Shown here one piece after another: positions 18,852 through 27,633 of a DNA stretch of 64,000 nucleotides. The stretch spans positions 1 through 64,000 of the forward strand of contig JAKJCA010000009.1 in the NCBI GenBank assembly GCA_022706685.1, read 5' to 3'. The position numbers and the translations under genes are program-made. Within the stretch, counting starts at the first letter, position 1, and the number at the start of each line of letters is the position of its first letter. The notes beneath the pieces were generated by a model. The model did not search any database, had not been told where the DNA came from, and was given only the letters and a program-made list of their open reading frames with translations. This DNA comes from Bacillota bacterium. Its GTDB lineage: Bacteria; Bacillota; Clostridia; Oscillospirales; Acutalibacteraceae.

Positions 18852-19625
18852 TCAGGCGTTTGCCCCAAGGATGGCCTCAAGCGCCGCAGGCGCGTCGGCC
18901 GCGAAATCGTCGCAGCCCGCTTCCACCGAACAGCGCGGGCATCCCGCTGATTTGAGCGCCCCGAGAAACGGCGCAAAATCGAAGCCGTCGCCGGGTTTCG
19001 GAAACCTTCTCTCGACCGGATTGGCGATGTGGGCGTGAATAATTTTCCCTTTCGTCGCGGCAAGCGCTTCCATGCTGTCATCTTCCAGATACATGTGGTA
19101 AAGGTCCGCGAGCGTCTTCACTCTTTTTTGGCCAACCGCATCGGCGAGTTCAATGCCGTCGGGGACAGAATTAATAATATTGCACTCATTTTTATTCAGC
19201 GGTTCTATGGCTAGATCAATCGCGTAACGTTCCGCTTGCGGCGCTACGATTTCCCGCAGAAAAAAAGCAAGTCTGTCGAAGGCCTCGCCGGTTTTCATTC
19301 CCTCCGGCACAGACCTCGCTTTGCCGCTGCCGAATACAATGGTTTTCACTCCGCACTGCGATGCGCGGAGAAAAGCCTTTTGAACGTATTCGGATATCGT
19401 TTTATAATCCGGCTGAACCGCACATAACCGGATTTCACCCGGTACAAAGCAGTTGGCCGCTTCGCAAGGCAGGCCGAATTTCTCGATGCAGGCCGCGAAT
19501 TCGGAAAAGTCAGCGTCGCCGGCCGTTGTGATGTCCGTCGTGTTGGTTTCGAAATAATCGAAGCCCGTCCTGCTTAAAATTTCGATTTTTTTCGCGTCGG
19601 TGCCGACGCAGATGCCGAACCTCAT
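18852..19625 (-). CDS. Sugar phosphate isomerase/epimerase (xylose isomerase-like TIM barrel)
   Basis: The 257-residue protein matches the AP-endonuclease-2/xylose-isomerase-like superfamily: FGICVGTD, GFDYFETN, GVKTIVFGSG, DLAIEPLNKNE, LYHMYLEDD, IIHAHIAN and a final CSVEAG. The conserved Glu, Asp, His and Glu residues on these strands form the usual metal site. Members interconvert keto sugars or inositols; the substrate here cannot be read from sequence. The start at 19625 has AAAGGGGA six bases before it. It lies between recN and the fusion gene on the same strand, with 14 bases to recN, so it is probably transcribed at the end of the housekeeping block. Confidence 0.85.
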   Translation of the reverse strand: MRFGICVGTDAKKIEILSRTGFDYFETNTTDITTAGDADFSEFAACIEKFGLPCEAANCFVPGEIRLCAVQPDYKTISEYVQKAFLRASQCGVKTIVFGSGKARSVPEGMKTGEAFDRLAFFLREIVAPQAERYAIDLAIEPLNKNECNIINSVPDGIELADAVGQKRVKTLADLYHMYLEDDSMEALAATKGKIIHAHIANPVERRFPKPGDGFDFAPFLGALKSAGCPRCSVEAGCDDFAADAPAALEAILGANA

Positions 19626-19639
19626 TGTCAATCCCCTTT

Positions 19640-21319
19640 TCATTTATTGCTGACGCCTGCCTGAGCAAGCATTTCTTCCGCGCTTTCCAACTGGGCCGAG
19701 GTAATTTCAAGGCCGCCGATAATCACAGCCAGCGCCCTTTTTCTGCCCTCATAATCCAGTTTTTCAACTTTGGTATATGTTTTGCCGCCGGTAACGCTTT
19801 TGCTGATTTCATAATGATTGTCCGCAGCGGCCGCGATTTGCGCAAGATGAGTTACGCAAATCACCTGTCTGCCCGCCGCGGCGCTGCGCAGTTTGACGGC
19901 GACTTTGTTGGCGGCCCGGCCGCTGATGCCCGTATCGATTTCGTCGAATATCAGGGTTTCGTTTTCGCTGCCCGCCGAAAACACGCTGCGGATTGCCAGC
20001 ATAATCCGCGACAATTCCCCGCCGGAAGCAATCTTCGACAAGGGCTTCGGTTCTTCCCCCGTATTGGCCGATAAGGCGAACTCGATGTTGTCAATCCCGT
20101 CCGCAGAGAGATTTTTTGCGGATTGCCTGAGCATGAATACGACGTTGGGCATGTCCAAATAGGATAGTTCCCGGCGTACCCTTAAGCAAAACTCTTCTCC
20201 CGCTTTTTTACGGCGCGCGCTGAGTTCGTCCGCGATTTTTTCTGTTTGTTCGCGAATCTTTTCGATTTCCGCTTTGAGCGAATGCGCCCGCTGCGCCGAA
20301 AACTCGATGGCTTCCAGTTCCTTGCGCGCGCCGTCAAGAAACGCGAGCATATCCTCTTCCGTTTCGCCGTATTTGACGCTCAGTTTGTATAGTTCGTCCA
20401 GCCGCGACTCGGTCTCTTCCAACTCCCCCGGGGCCATTTCAAGCGAGTTGAGCGCGCTGTTGAGCGCCGTTTGAAGTTCCTGCGCAGAATATACGATATC
20501 CGACGCCGAAGCAGCCAGCGGTTCCATATCCGGAAAAAGCCTTGCTGCGGACGAAAGGTGTGCGGCCGCCGCTATCGCGCAGCCGGTAACGCCGCCGTTT
20601 TCTTCGCCGCCGGCGAGAGCCTGTAAAGCGGCCTGAAGTTCTTCGGCAATACGCCCGGTGTGAACAAACCTGTTTCTCTTGGCGGTGAGCTCCTCCCTCT
20701 CTCCTGGTTTAATGCGCGCCGCTTCCAGTTCTTCGATTTGGTAGGCGAGCATTTCAGACAAACGCGCCTTTTGGCTTTCGTTTGCCGTAAGTTCGTCAAG
20801 TTGGCTTTTCAGTTGCGTCAGCGCTTCGAAACCGTCTTTACACAGGTCCAGCAGCGGTCCGTTGCCGGCAAAACTGTCAATCATCGCGCAATGTGTATCG
20901 GGTGTTAAAAGGGAATGGCTGTCCTGCTGGCCGTGAATGCTGACCAGTGTGTCGCCGACGGTTTTCAGCATGCCTACAGTAGCCGGCACACCGTTGATGC
21001 GGCAGCTGTTCCGCCCGTCTTGGTACATGATTCTTTGCAGCAGCAGGCTGCCGTCGGGCATCGGATCGATTTCAAGCGTTTTAAGCACATCATCAGCAGC
21101 CCGGCAGCAGTGCCGGAATTCGGCAGAAACACGGGCTTTTTCACAATCGGTGCGAATTAGTTCCCTTGAGGTTCGCTCGCCGAGGACGGCGGAAATGGAG
21201 TCGATCACGATTGACTTGCCCGCTCCCGTCTCTCCGGTAAGCACGTTGAACCCGCCTCCGAATTCAATGGCGGCGCTTTCAATAATGGCAATGTTTTCAA
21301 TTTCAAGCCTTGAGAGCAT
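19640..21319 (-). CDS. recN: DNA repair protein RecN
   Basis: RecN is an SMC-like ATPase that acts at DNA double-strand breaks. The 559-residue protein starts MLSRLEIENIAIIESAAIEF and has Walker A GETGAGKS, a long coiled-coil middle (about residues 150-360), the ABC signature ASGGELSRIMLAI and Walker B ETLIFDEIDTG, ending with CVTHLAQIAA. It lies directly after argR, the usual Firmicutes order. The ribosome binding site is weak (GGTGAAAACGT before the ATG). Confidence 0.96.
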   Translation of the reverse strand: MLSRLEIENIAIIESAAIEFGGGFNVLTGETGAGKSIVIDSISAVLGERTSRELIRTDCEKARVSAEFRHCCRAADDVLKTLEIDPMPDGSLLLQRIMYQDGRNSCRINGVPATVGMLKTVGDTLVSIHGQQDSHSLLTPDTHCAMIDSFAGNGPLLDLCKDGFEALTQLKSQLDELTANESQKARLSEMLAYQIEELEAARIKPGEREELTAKRNRFVHTGRIAEELQAALQALAGGEENGGVTGCAIAAAAHLSSAARLFPDMEPLAASASDIVYSAQELQTALNSALNSLEMAPGELEETESRLDELYKLSVKYGETEEDMLAFLDGARKELEAIEFSAQRAHSLKAEIEKIREQTEKIADELSARRKKAGEEFCLRVRRELSYLDMPNVVFMLRQSAKNLSADGIDNIEFALSANTGEEPKPLSKIASGGELSRIMLAIRSVFSAGSENETLIFDEIDTGISGRAANKVAVKLRSAAAGRQVICVTHLAQIAAAADNHYEISKSVTGGKTYTKVEKLDYEGRKRALAVIIGGLEITSAQLESAEEMLAQAGVSNK

Positions 21320-21371
21320 ACGTTTTCACCGTCGGTCAGGCAGCCATTGCCGGTCTTTGGCGCAGGTTCTT

Positions 21372-21824
21372 CTATTTGCTCAGCAATCGCTGGATGGCGT
21401 CTTTCATCTGCGAGGCATAGCCTTCCGTTCGGCAAAGCGCGAATATGGTGTCGTCGCCGGCGAGCGTGCCGACGAGCCCTTCCCATCGCATGGAGTCAAA
21501 AGCCGCGCAAGCCGCCTGCGCCATACCGGTATAGCACTTGATAACGATGATATTGCCCGCGTAATCGCAGGAAATGACGGACTGGACGAATATTGCGTGA
21601 AATTTCGATACCAGCATATCGGAGTCCGTCTGCGGCAGCACATAACGGTAATGGCCGGAGGGCCCCATGGATTTGACCAGGCGCAGTTCCTTGATATCCC
21701 TGGACACGGTCGCCTGTGTCGCCTTAAACCCGGCTTCGCGCAGTTTGACAAGCAGTTCCTCCTGCGTCGCGATATTCTGCTTTTCCACCAGGCCGACGAT
21801 TTCGTTCTGCCGTTTTGTTTTCAT
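21372..21824 (-). CDS. argR: Arginine repressor ArgR/AhrC
   Basis: ArgR represses arginine synthesis genes when arginine is present and can activate catabolism. The 150-residue protein has an N-terminal winged helix-turn-helix (KRQNEIVGLVEKQNIATQEEL, then ATQATVSRDIKELRLV) and a C-terminal oligomerisation and arginine-binding domain ending in GTLAGDDTIFAL, where the Asp pair contacts arginine. The start at 21824 is chosen for GAAAGGAAG six bases upstream and the family N-terminus; the frame runs open to 21866, overlapping nadK. It lies 13 bases after nadK. Confidence 0.96.
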   Translation of the reverse strand: MKTKRQNEIVGLVEKQNIATQEELLVKLREAGFKATQATVSRDIKELRLVKSMGPSGHYRYVLPQTDSDMLVSKFHAIFVQSVISCDYAGNIIVIKCYTGMAQAACAAFDSMRWEGLVGTLAGDDTIFALCRTEGYASQMKDAIQRLLSK

Positions 21825-21837
21825 GATAATCTTCCTT

Positions 21838-22704
21838 TCAATCACGCTTTTGGGTATCGCTGCCACGCATCAGTTTGCTGTTGAGGATGTCAAAGAACCG
21901 GTCGGTTTTGATGCGGATAAAATCCGCAGTTTGAGCCGCTTTGGAGACGACGACTTTGCCGGGGTCCGGAATCGGCGTACCGTCGTCCGCATCGCAATAG
22001 AGCGTCACATTCCCGCCGGGCGCCGGGGTAACCGTCAGGACGCAATCTGCCGAGAAAAGCAGCGGCCTGGCAAAGAGAGCATGCGTACAGACGGGCGTCA
22101 GCAAAATCCCCTCGATCCCGGGATCGATCACAGGGCCGCCCGCGGAAAGCGAGTAAGCAGTCGAGCCGGTCGGCGTTGCGATGATAATGCCGTCGCCGGA
22201 ATAGTTGTTGATGCGCTTCCCGCCGCATTCAACAGTCAGTTCTACCAGTTTCATCTGGCCTGCCCTGCCGAACACCGCGTCATTGATACACAAATAAGAA
22301 CCCATACGCCGGTCGCCGCTGAAAACTTCCGCTTGAAGAAGCATCCTTTTGTCGACGGTATAGCAGCCGTTAAACAGGTTTTCGATCAATCCGGTTTCGT
22401 GCCCTTCCAGCCCCGCCATAAACGCAAGGCGGCCGGCATTGACGCCCAGCACCGGTTTGCCGAAGCGGACCGCCTGTTTGGCTGCGTGAATAATGGTGCC
22501 GTCGCCGCCAATGGCGATAATGACATCGCACAATTCGAATAATTCGCCGCGCGGCGCAAACCGGGCGTGCGCGGCGGGAAAACTCTCTTTTTCTTCAAGC
22601 GCGAGAAAAAAGGGCGCATCAATCCGCTCAAGCGTATCGATGAGACGCTGCGTGGCATTCAGAGCGTCTTCCCTGGTCAGATTAGGCAGCAGAGCGACTT
22701 TCAT
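21838..22704 (-). CDS. nadK: NAD kinase
   Basis: NadK phosphorylates NAD+ to NADP+. The 288-residue protein contains the GGDGT motif (about residues 66-70), the NDAV segment, and YSGDGIIIATPTGSTAYSLSAGGP, which together form the ATP/NAD site. The stop is 13 bases before argR and the start is one base after the tlyA stop, so the two are translationally adjacent. This tlyA-nadK-argR-recN order is conserved in Clostridia. Confidence 0.97.
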   Translation of the reverse strand: MKVALLPNLTREDALNATQRLIDTLERIDAPFFLALEEKESFPAAHARFAPRGELFELCDVIIAIGGDGTIIHAAKQAVRFGKPVLGVNAGRLAFMAGLEGHETGLIENLFNGCYTVDKRMLLQAEVFSGDRRMGSYLCINDAVFGRAGQMKLVELTVECGGKRINNYSGDGIIIATPTGSTAYSLSAGGPVIDPGIEGILLTPVCTHALFARPLLFSADCVLTVTPAPGGNVTLYCDADDGTPIPDPGKVVVSKAAQTADFIRIKTDRFFDILNSKLMRGSDTQKRD

Positions 22705-22705
22705 A

Positions 22706-23521
22706 TCATGATTCTCCGTTCAAAAACAGATGGGCGTTTGACACGGCCGAGTCTATTATATCAATATCAAGTGATGATTCCCCGTCCTGCGGAACCAGCA
22801 GCAGCAGAAATTCGATATTGCCCTGCGGCCCTTTGATGGGGGAATAGTCGGCTCCGATGATTCCGTAACCGTTTGTGCGGCAGAAATCGCTGATTTCTTT
22901 TAACACGCGCCGATGGACTTCCGCGTCCCTGACGACACCCTTTTTCCCGACGCTGCTTCGTCCGGCTTCAAACTGCGGTTTTACAAGGCAAACGACTTTC
23001 GCGCTTTCTTTTAAAAACTGCATGAGCGCGGGCAGAATCAGTTTCAACGAGATAAAAGACACGTCCACACATGCAAAATCAACCGGTTCGGGGATCAGTT
23101 TCGCGTCGATGTTCCTGAAATTGGTTCTTTCGAGATTGACGACGCGGGGGTCGTTCCGAAGCTGCCAGGCCAGTTGGCCGTAACCGACATCAACCGCGTA
23201 CACTTTTGCCGCCGATCTCTCCAGGAGTATTTGCGTAAAGCCGCCGGTAGAGGCGCCGACGTCGATACAGACAAGCCCTTCGGGAGATATTCCGAACACG
23301 TCGAGCGCTTTTTTCAGTTTGTAGGCGCCGCGGCTGACAAAAGAATCGCCCGTGTTCCTCAGTTCGATTTCATCCGCGGCGTCGACGCTCTGGCCCGCTT
23401 TAAGGGCTTTGACTCCGTTGACATAAACACAGCCGGCCATTACGAGGGCTTTCGCTTTTTCGCGTGAATCAGCCAGCCCTTTGGCAAAAACCGCCGTGTC
23501 AAGCCGTTCAGTGCTCTTCAC
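22706..23521 (-). CDS. tlyA: TlyA family rRNA 2'-O-methyltransferase
   Basis: The 271-residue protein has an N-terminal S4 RNA-binding domain (ERLDTAVFAKGLADSREKAKALVMAGCVYVNG) and an FtsJ-type SAM methyltransferase domain with DVGASTGGFTQILL, the K-D-K-E series (RGAYKL, CVDVSFISL, LVKPQFE) and a terminal GNIEFLLLL. Known TlyA proteins methylate cytidines in 16S and/or 23S rRNA. The start is taken as the GTG at 23521, with GGAG about ten bases upstream inside the end of dxs; in-frame TTG codons at 23527 and 23539 are possible. It overlaps dxs by 14 bases. Confidence 0.93.
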   Translation of the reverse strand: MKSTERLDTAVFAKGLADSREKAKALVMAGCVYVNGVKALKAGQSVDAADEIELRNTGDSFVSRGAYKLKKALDVFGISPEGLVCIDVGASTGGFTQILLERSAAKVYAVDVGYGQLAWQLRNDPRVVNLERTNFRNIDAKLIPEPVDFACVDVSFISLKLILPALMQFLKESAKVVCLVKPQFEAGRSSVGKKGVVRDAEVHRRVLKEISDFCRTNGYGIIGADYSPIKGPQGNIEFLLLLVPQDGESSLDIDIIDSAVSNAHLFLNGES

Positions 23522-25382
23522 TTTCAATCCACTCCGCAACCTGCCGGCTGATTCCGTCTTCGTCGAAACCGTAGCGTTTCAGCAGCGCGCCGACAGGCGC
23601 CTGGGGCACAAATTCGTCTTCGACGGCCTTTAAAAAGAACCTGCCTTTGAACCCTTTCTGGAGCAGCGCAACCGCAAACCGCTCGCCCGCGCCTCCGCTT
23701 TTGATGCCTTCCTCAAAAAACATAACCGTCTTCTTCCCGCAGGCCAGGTCAAGGGCGGCAGCGTCAAAAGGTTTGATGCGGTTGAGTTTAATGACACTGA
23801 CGCTGACGCCGGATTGACTCAGGCGCTCGGCGGCAAAGCATGCGGCAACCGCAGTCCGGCCGTAAGATACAACCGCATACGGAGATTGAACATCCCCGTA
23901 GCAGTCAAAACCGTTGCCGCACGGCGCAAACGCCGAAGGCAGCGCGGACTCGCCCGCGCGCGGGTAACGCACGGCCACAATCCCTTTGTCGTGATACAAG
24001 GCATTGTTCATCGCGCTTCTGAGTTCGGCGAAGGTGGCGGGCGAATAGATGGTTACGCCGGGTATGCCGTTGAGCATGGTGACATCGAAAAGGCCCTGGT
24101 GCGTTTCACCGTCTTCACCGACAAACCCCGCACGGTCAACAGCCAGAACCAGATGGAGGTTCTGCAGTGAAACGTCATGAATCAACTGGTCGTAACAGCG
24201 CTGCAGAAAAGCGGAATACACGGCAAATACGGGCACCAGATTCATTTTTGCAAGTCCCGAAGAAAAGGTGACCGCATGCTCCTCCGCAATACCTACGTCA
24301 AAAAAGCGGTCAGGATACAGCTCGCGGAACTTCTCGAGGCCGGTGCCTACGGACATCGCTGCGGTGATGGCGCAGATTCTGCGGTCTTTTGCCGCGACGC
24401 CGCACAGATAATCGCCGAATTCGGAAGAAAAGCTTTTGCCTGCTTCGACAGGCTCTCCCGTTTCAACGTCGAACTTCGAAATGCCGTGGAAAACGACCGG
24501 AGAACGCTCGGCGTAATCGTAACCTTTGCCTTTGACGGTATTGACATGGATTAAAACCGGGGCAGCGATCATTTTCGCCGTATCGAATGCCTGGCACAAT
24601 TTCCCGATGTCGTGGCCGTCCAGTGGGCCGATATAGCGAAATCCGAACTCTTCAAACCAGGTTCTCGGATAAATCAGATTTTTCACGGAAGCCTTTATCT
24701 TAAATACGGAGGCGGACAGACTTTTGCCGATAAGCGGGATGTGGTTGAGGAAACTTTCCGTGCGGGCTTTGAGCCTGTAGTATTTCGGTTTGGAACGAAT
24801 GACGGTCAGATATCTCGCAAAGGCGCCGACGTTCCCGGAAATCGACATCTCGTTGTCGTTAAGGATCACGACCAGGCGTGCGCCCGTCCTGCCGGCGTTG
24901 TTGATGGCCTCATAGGCGAGCCCGCCTGTGAACGAACCGTCTCCGATAACAACCACGACAAAAGAGTTGTCTTTCTTCAGCTGTTTCGCTTCCGCCAGGC
25001 CGAATCCCGCGGAAACGCCGGTACCGGAGTGGCCGCTGAGGAAAACGTCGTGCTCGCTCTCTTGAGGCCTGGTATAGCCCGACAGCCCGTTTTCCTGGCG
25101 AATGGTGCCGAAACGGTCAAAACGCCCCGTCAGCAGTTTGTGCGTATAGGACTGATGCCCGACATCCCATACAATGTTATCGTATGGCGAATTGAAGCTT
25201 TTATGGATGGCAACGGTCAGTTCCACGACGCCGAGATTGGAGGCAAGATGTCCGCCGTTGCAAGAGATGGTCTTAACAAGGGTTTCCCTGATTTCGGAAC
25301 ACAGACTTTCCAAGCCGCTTTTGTCAAGCTGCTTGATATCCCGCGGGGATTTGATAGCCGATAACAGGGATTTCTCATCCAT
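23508..25382 (-). CDS. dxs: 1-deoxy-D-xylulose-5-phosphate synthase
   Basis: Dxs condenses pyruvate with glyceraldehyde 3-phosphate, the first step of the MEP isoprenoid pathway, using thiamine diphosphate. The 624-residue protein shows GGHLASNLGVVELT, DVGHQSYTHK, the thiamine-binding GDGSFTGG...NNAG, the transketolase central domain (DVGIAEEHAVTFSSGLA) and a C-terminal domain. The ATG at 25382 is 12 bases from AGGAG; an in-frame GTG at 25391 is three bases from it, so the start is open. It directly follows ispA, linking precursor supply with prenyl chain elongation. Confidence 0.96.
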   Translation of the reverse strand: MDEKSLLSAIKSPRDIKQLDKSGLESLCSEIRETLVKTISCNGGHLASNLGVVELTVAIHKSFNSPYDNIVWDVGHQSYTHKLLTGRFDRFGTIRQENGLSGYTRPQESEHDVFLSGHSGTGVSAGFGLAEAKQLKKDNSFVVVVIGDGSFTGGLAYEAINNAGRTGARLVVILNDNEMSISGNVGAFARYLTVIRSKPKYYRLKARTESFLNHIPLIGKSLSASVFKIKASVKNLIYPRTWFEEFGFRYIGPLDGHDIGKLCQAFDTAKMIAAPVLIHVNTVKGKGYDYAERSPVVFHGISKFDVETGEPVEAGKSFSSEFGDYLCGVAAKDRRICAITAAMSVGTGLEKFRELYPDRFFDVGIAEEHAVTFSSGLAKMNLVPVFAVYSAFLQRCYDQLIHDVSLQNLHLVLAVDRAGFVGEDGETHQGLFDVTMLNGIPGVTIYSPATFAELRSAMNNALYHDKGIVAVRYPRAGESALPSAFAPCGNGFDCYGDVQSPYAVVSYGRTAVAACFAAERLSQSGVSVSVIKLNRIKPFDAAALDLACGKKTVMFFEEGIKSGGAGERFAVALLQKGFKGRFFLKAVEDEFVPQAPVGALLKRYGFDEDGISRQVAEWIESEEH

Positions 25383-25387
25383 GCGGC

Positions 25388-26194
25388 TCACACGCTCCTG
25401 GTCAACAGGGAATCGGCAAAAGCGGCGGGCAACGACGCGTCCTCGAACACGTCGAGCGCCTGTTTTGCCTTTTCGGTCAGGTAGGCCGCCCTGGCCTTGG
25501 CCTTGTTTTTATCCCGTCCGCCGTCTCCGTCGAGCAGGTCGTCGACGATTTGAAACACAAGGCCGACATTTTCGGCATAGAGGGATGCCGCGTCGATTTG
25601 CCGACTTTCGGCACCTGCGGCAATGCAGCCCATCACGCAAGCCGCCTCAATCAACCGCCCTGTTTTAAGGCGGTCAATTTCATCCATCAGTTCGCCGTGA
25701 ACCGAACCGCCTGCGGCGAATTCCAATGACTGGCCGCCGACCATCGCTTTATATCCCGCGCAACGGGCGAGGGTTGCAACCGCCTGAATATTCGCTTCAG
25801 GAGGCAGCCGGCCAGGGCGGGCAGCGGTTTCAAAAGCAAGCGTCAGCAGAGCGTCGCCGGCGAGCAGCGCCTGCGCTTCACCGTAACGGATATGGCAGGC
25901 GGGCTTTCCCCGCCTGAAAGCATCATCGTCCATGCAAGGCAGATCGTCGTGAATGAGGGAATATGTGTGGACCATTTCAACCGCGCAGGCAAAAGCGAGC
26001 GCGTTCTTTTCATCCGCTGCGCAAGCACGGCAAAATGCAAGGCATAACAAAGGCCTAACGCGCTTGCCGTCAGAAAAAAGAGTATAGCGCATCGCCTCGA
26101 CTAATGTATTGCCGGGTTCATCGGGGAGGCATTCCTCGAGCGCACCGTCAATCATCTGCCGGTAATCAGACAACAGCTTATTAAACATCGTCAT
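25388..26194 (-). CDS. ispA: Polyprenyl synthetase, probable farnesyl diphosphate synthase
   Basis: The 268-residue protein has the first Asp-rich motif DDLPCMDDD and the second DDLLD, both needed for Mg-diphosphate binding, plus GKRVRPLL near the N-terminus and KTGRLIEAA. The bulky-residue pattern before the first motif (HTYSLIHDDL) fits short-chain products such as farnesyl or geranyl diphosphate. Its start ATG at 26194 overlaps the end of xseB by 14 bases and has GGAG nine bases upstream, suggesting coupled translation. The longer open frame to 26278 lies inside xseB. Confidence 0.94.
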   Translation of the reverse strand: MTMFNKLLSDYRQMIDGALEECLPDEPGNTLVEAMRYTLFSDGKRVRPLLCLAFCRACAADEKNALAFACAVEMVHTYSLIHDDLPCMDDDAFRRGKPACHIRYGEAQALLAGDALLTLAFETAARPGRLPPEANIQAVATLARCAGYKAMVGGQSLEFAAGGSVHGELMDEIDRLKTGRLIEAACVMGCIAAGAESRQIDAASLYAENVGLVFQIVDDLLDGDGGRDKNKAKARAAYLTEKAKQALDVFEDASLPAAFADSLLTRSV

Positions 26195-26396
26195 CTTCGT
26201 CCGCTCCGGGTTTGAGGCCGGCAAGAGCGGTGATTTTCTGCTCCGCCTTATCAAGGCACTCGCCGCAGAAAGCCGCAAGCGCCGTTGCTTCCTCGTAGAG
26301 TTTCATGGTCTCTTCAAGGGGCTTGCTGCCTTGTTCGAGAATCTGAACAATTTCCTCAAGCCGCTTCAGCGCCTGCTCGTAAGTCATTTTTTTCAT
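26181..26396 (-). CDS. xseB: Exodeoxyribonuclease VII small subunit
   Basis: The 71-residue protein has the XseB pattern MTYEQALKRLEEIVQILEQG, LEETMKLYEEA and CLDKAEQKI, an antiparallel helical pair that binds XseA and forms the single-strand DNA exonuclease VII. It overlaps neither function nor reading frame of xseA in a suspicious way: the start at 26396 lies inside the last 24 bases of xseA (stop at 26419 is upstream of it by 22 bases). An ATG at 26387 is also possible. Confidence 0.94.
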   Translation of the reverse strand: MKKMTYEQALKRLEEIVQILEQGSKPLEETMKLYEEATALAAFCGECLDKAEQKITALAGLKPGADEDDDV

Positions 26397-26418
26397 CTTT
26401 TCACCGCCATTATGGTAT

Positions 26419-27630
26419 TCACCCTTCACCGTCGATTTCATCAACCGTGCATCTCAGGCCGCCTTTCGCCAGGAGAACCTGTATCTTGCCTCCTTGCTGC
26501 GTCTGGGAGGCGTCGGTAATAATACCGCCCGATTCGTTTTGGACAATACTGTATCCCCGCAGCAGAACACGCAGAGGGCTCATGGTTTGCAGTTTTCCGG
26601 CCAGGATATCCAAACCAGCGCGTTCGCCTTTCAGACGCATACGCACTGCTCTGTCAATATCGAGCATATTCAAATCGATACGCTGGCGGTATGTGTCAAT
26701 CAGCGAAGCCGGCCCGGCCAGGCCCGGGGATTGCGCGAGTGCGGAGACTTTTTCCCTTTGCGCCGCGATAAAGTTCCAAACAGCGGTCGAACACCGTACG
26801 GCGAGCATCGCATTGCGTATTTTTTCGTCCGCGGCCGAAGGCACCGCGAGTTCGGCTGCCGCAGAAGGCGTGGGCGCCCTGATGTCCGCCACGAAATCGC
26901 AGATTGTAAAGTCGGTTTCGTGGCCGACGCCTGAGATTACGGGAGTGCGGCAGGCGTATACGGCACGGGCGACGATTTCCTCGTTAAACGCCCAAAGATC
27001 CTCCAGCGAGCCGCCGCCCCGGCATACGATAATGACGTCGGCGCAGCCGAGTTCATCGAATCGCTGAAGCGCCGCCGCAATGGAAGCCGCGGCCGCCGCG
27101 CCCTGAACCTGAACCGGAGCAAAAATGACCTGCGCATAGGGAAACCGTCTGGCAAGAACGCTTACAACATCCCGGTAGGCGGCGGACCCCTCCGCCGTGA
27201 TCAGCCCGACATTGCCAGGATATTTCGGGATAGTTTTTTTCACCGCAGGACTAAACAAGCCCTCTTTTTCGAGTTTCGCCTTCATCTGCTCGAAAGCCAG
27301 GTGAAGGGCGCCGAGCCCTTCCGGCTGTATATCCTCCGCATACAGCTGATAAGAGCCGTCCGCAGGATAGACCGATATTCTTCCGCGCACGAGCACTTTC
27401 ATGCCGTTGTCCGGCTCGAAACGGAGCTTTTGGGCGCTGGTGCGGAACATGACGCATTTCAGCGTGGCGTTTTCATCTTTCAAGGTGAAATAGCGGTGGC
27501 CGGAATAATGGTTTTTATAATTGGATATCTCGCCGCTGACAATAACCGCTCCAAGGTTTGCGTCGGCCTCGAGCAGGGACTTGATATAAAATGTCAACTG
27601 GCTGACTGTCAGCACTTGAAGCGGCGCCAT
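26419..27630 (-). CDS. xseA: Exodeoxyribonuclease VII large subunit
   Basis: XseA is the catalytic subunit of exonuclease VII. The 403-residue protein has the N-terminal OB fold (TVSQLTFYIKSLLE, GEISNYKNHYSGHRYFTLKD), the conserved core GLITAEGSAAYRDV and CRGGGSLEDLWAFNEE, then SGVGHETDFTICDFVAD..APTPSAAAE, and a coiled-coil C-terminus ending in the L-GYSIV segment. It begins three bases after the TsaD-like gene stop, so the two are closely linked. Confidence 0.96.
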   Translation of the reverse strand: MAPLQVLTVSQLTFYIKSLLEADANLGAVIVSGEISNYKNHYSGHRYFTLKDENATLKCVMFRTSAQKLRFEPDNGMKVLVRGRISVYPADGSYQLYAEDIQPEGLGALHLAFEQMKAKLEKEGLFSPAVKKTIPKYPGNVGLITAEGSAAYRDVVSVLARRFPYAQVIFAPVQVQGAAAAASIAAALQRFDELGCADVIIVCRGGGSLEDLWAFNEEIVARAVYACRTPVISGVGHETDFTICDFVADIRAPTPSAAAELAVPSAADEKIRNAMLAVRCSTAVWNFIAAQREKVSALAQSPGLAGPASLIDTYRQRIDLNMLDIDRAVRMRLKGERAGLDILAGKLQTMSPLRVLLRGYSIVQNESGGIITDASQTQQGGKIQVLLAKGGLRCTVDEIDGEG

Positions 27631-27633
27631 GCA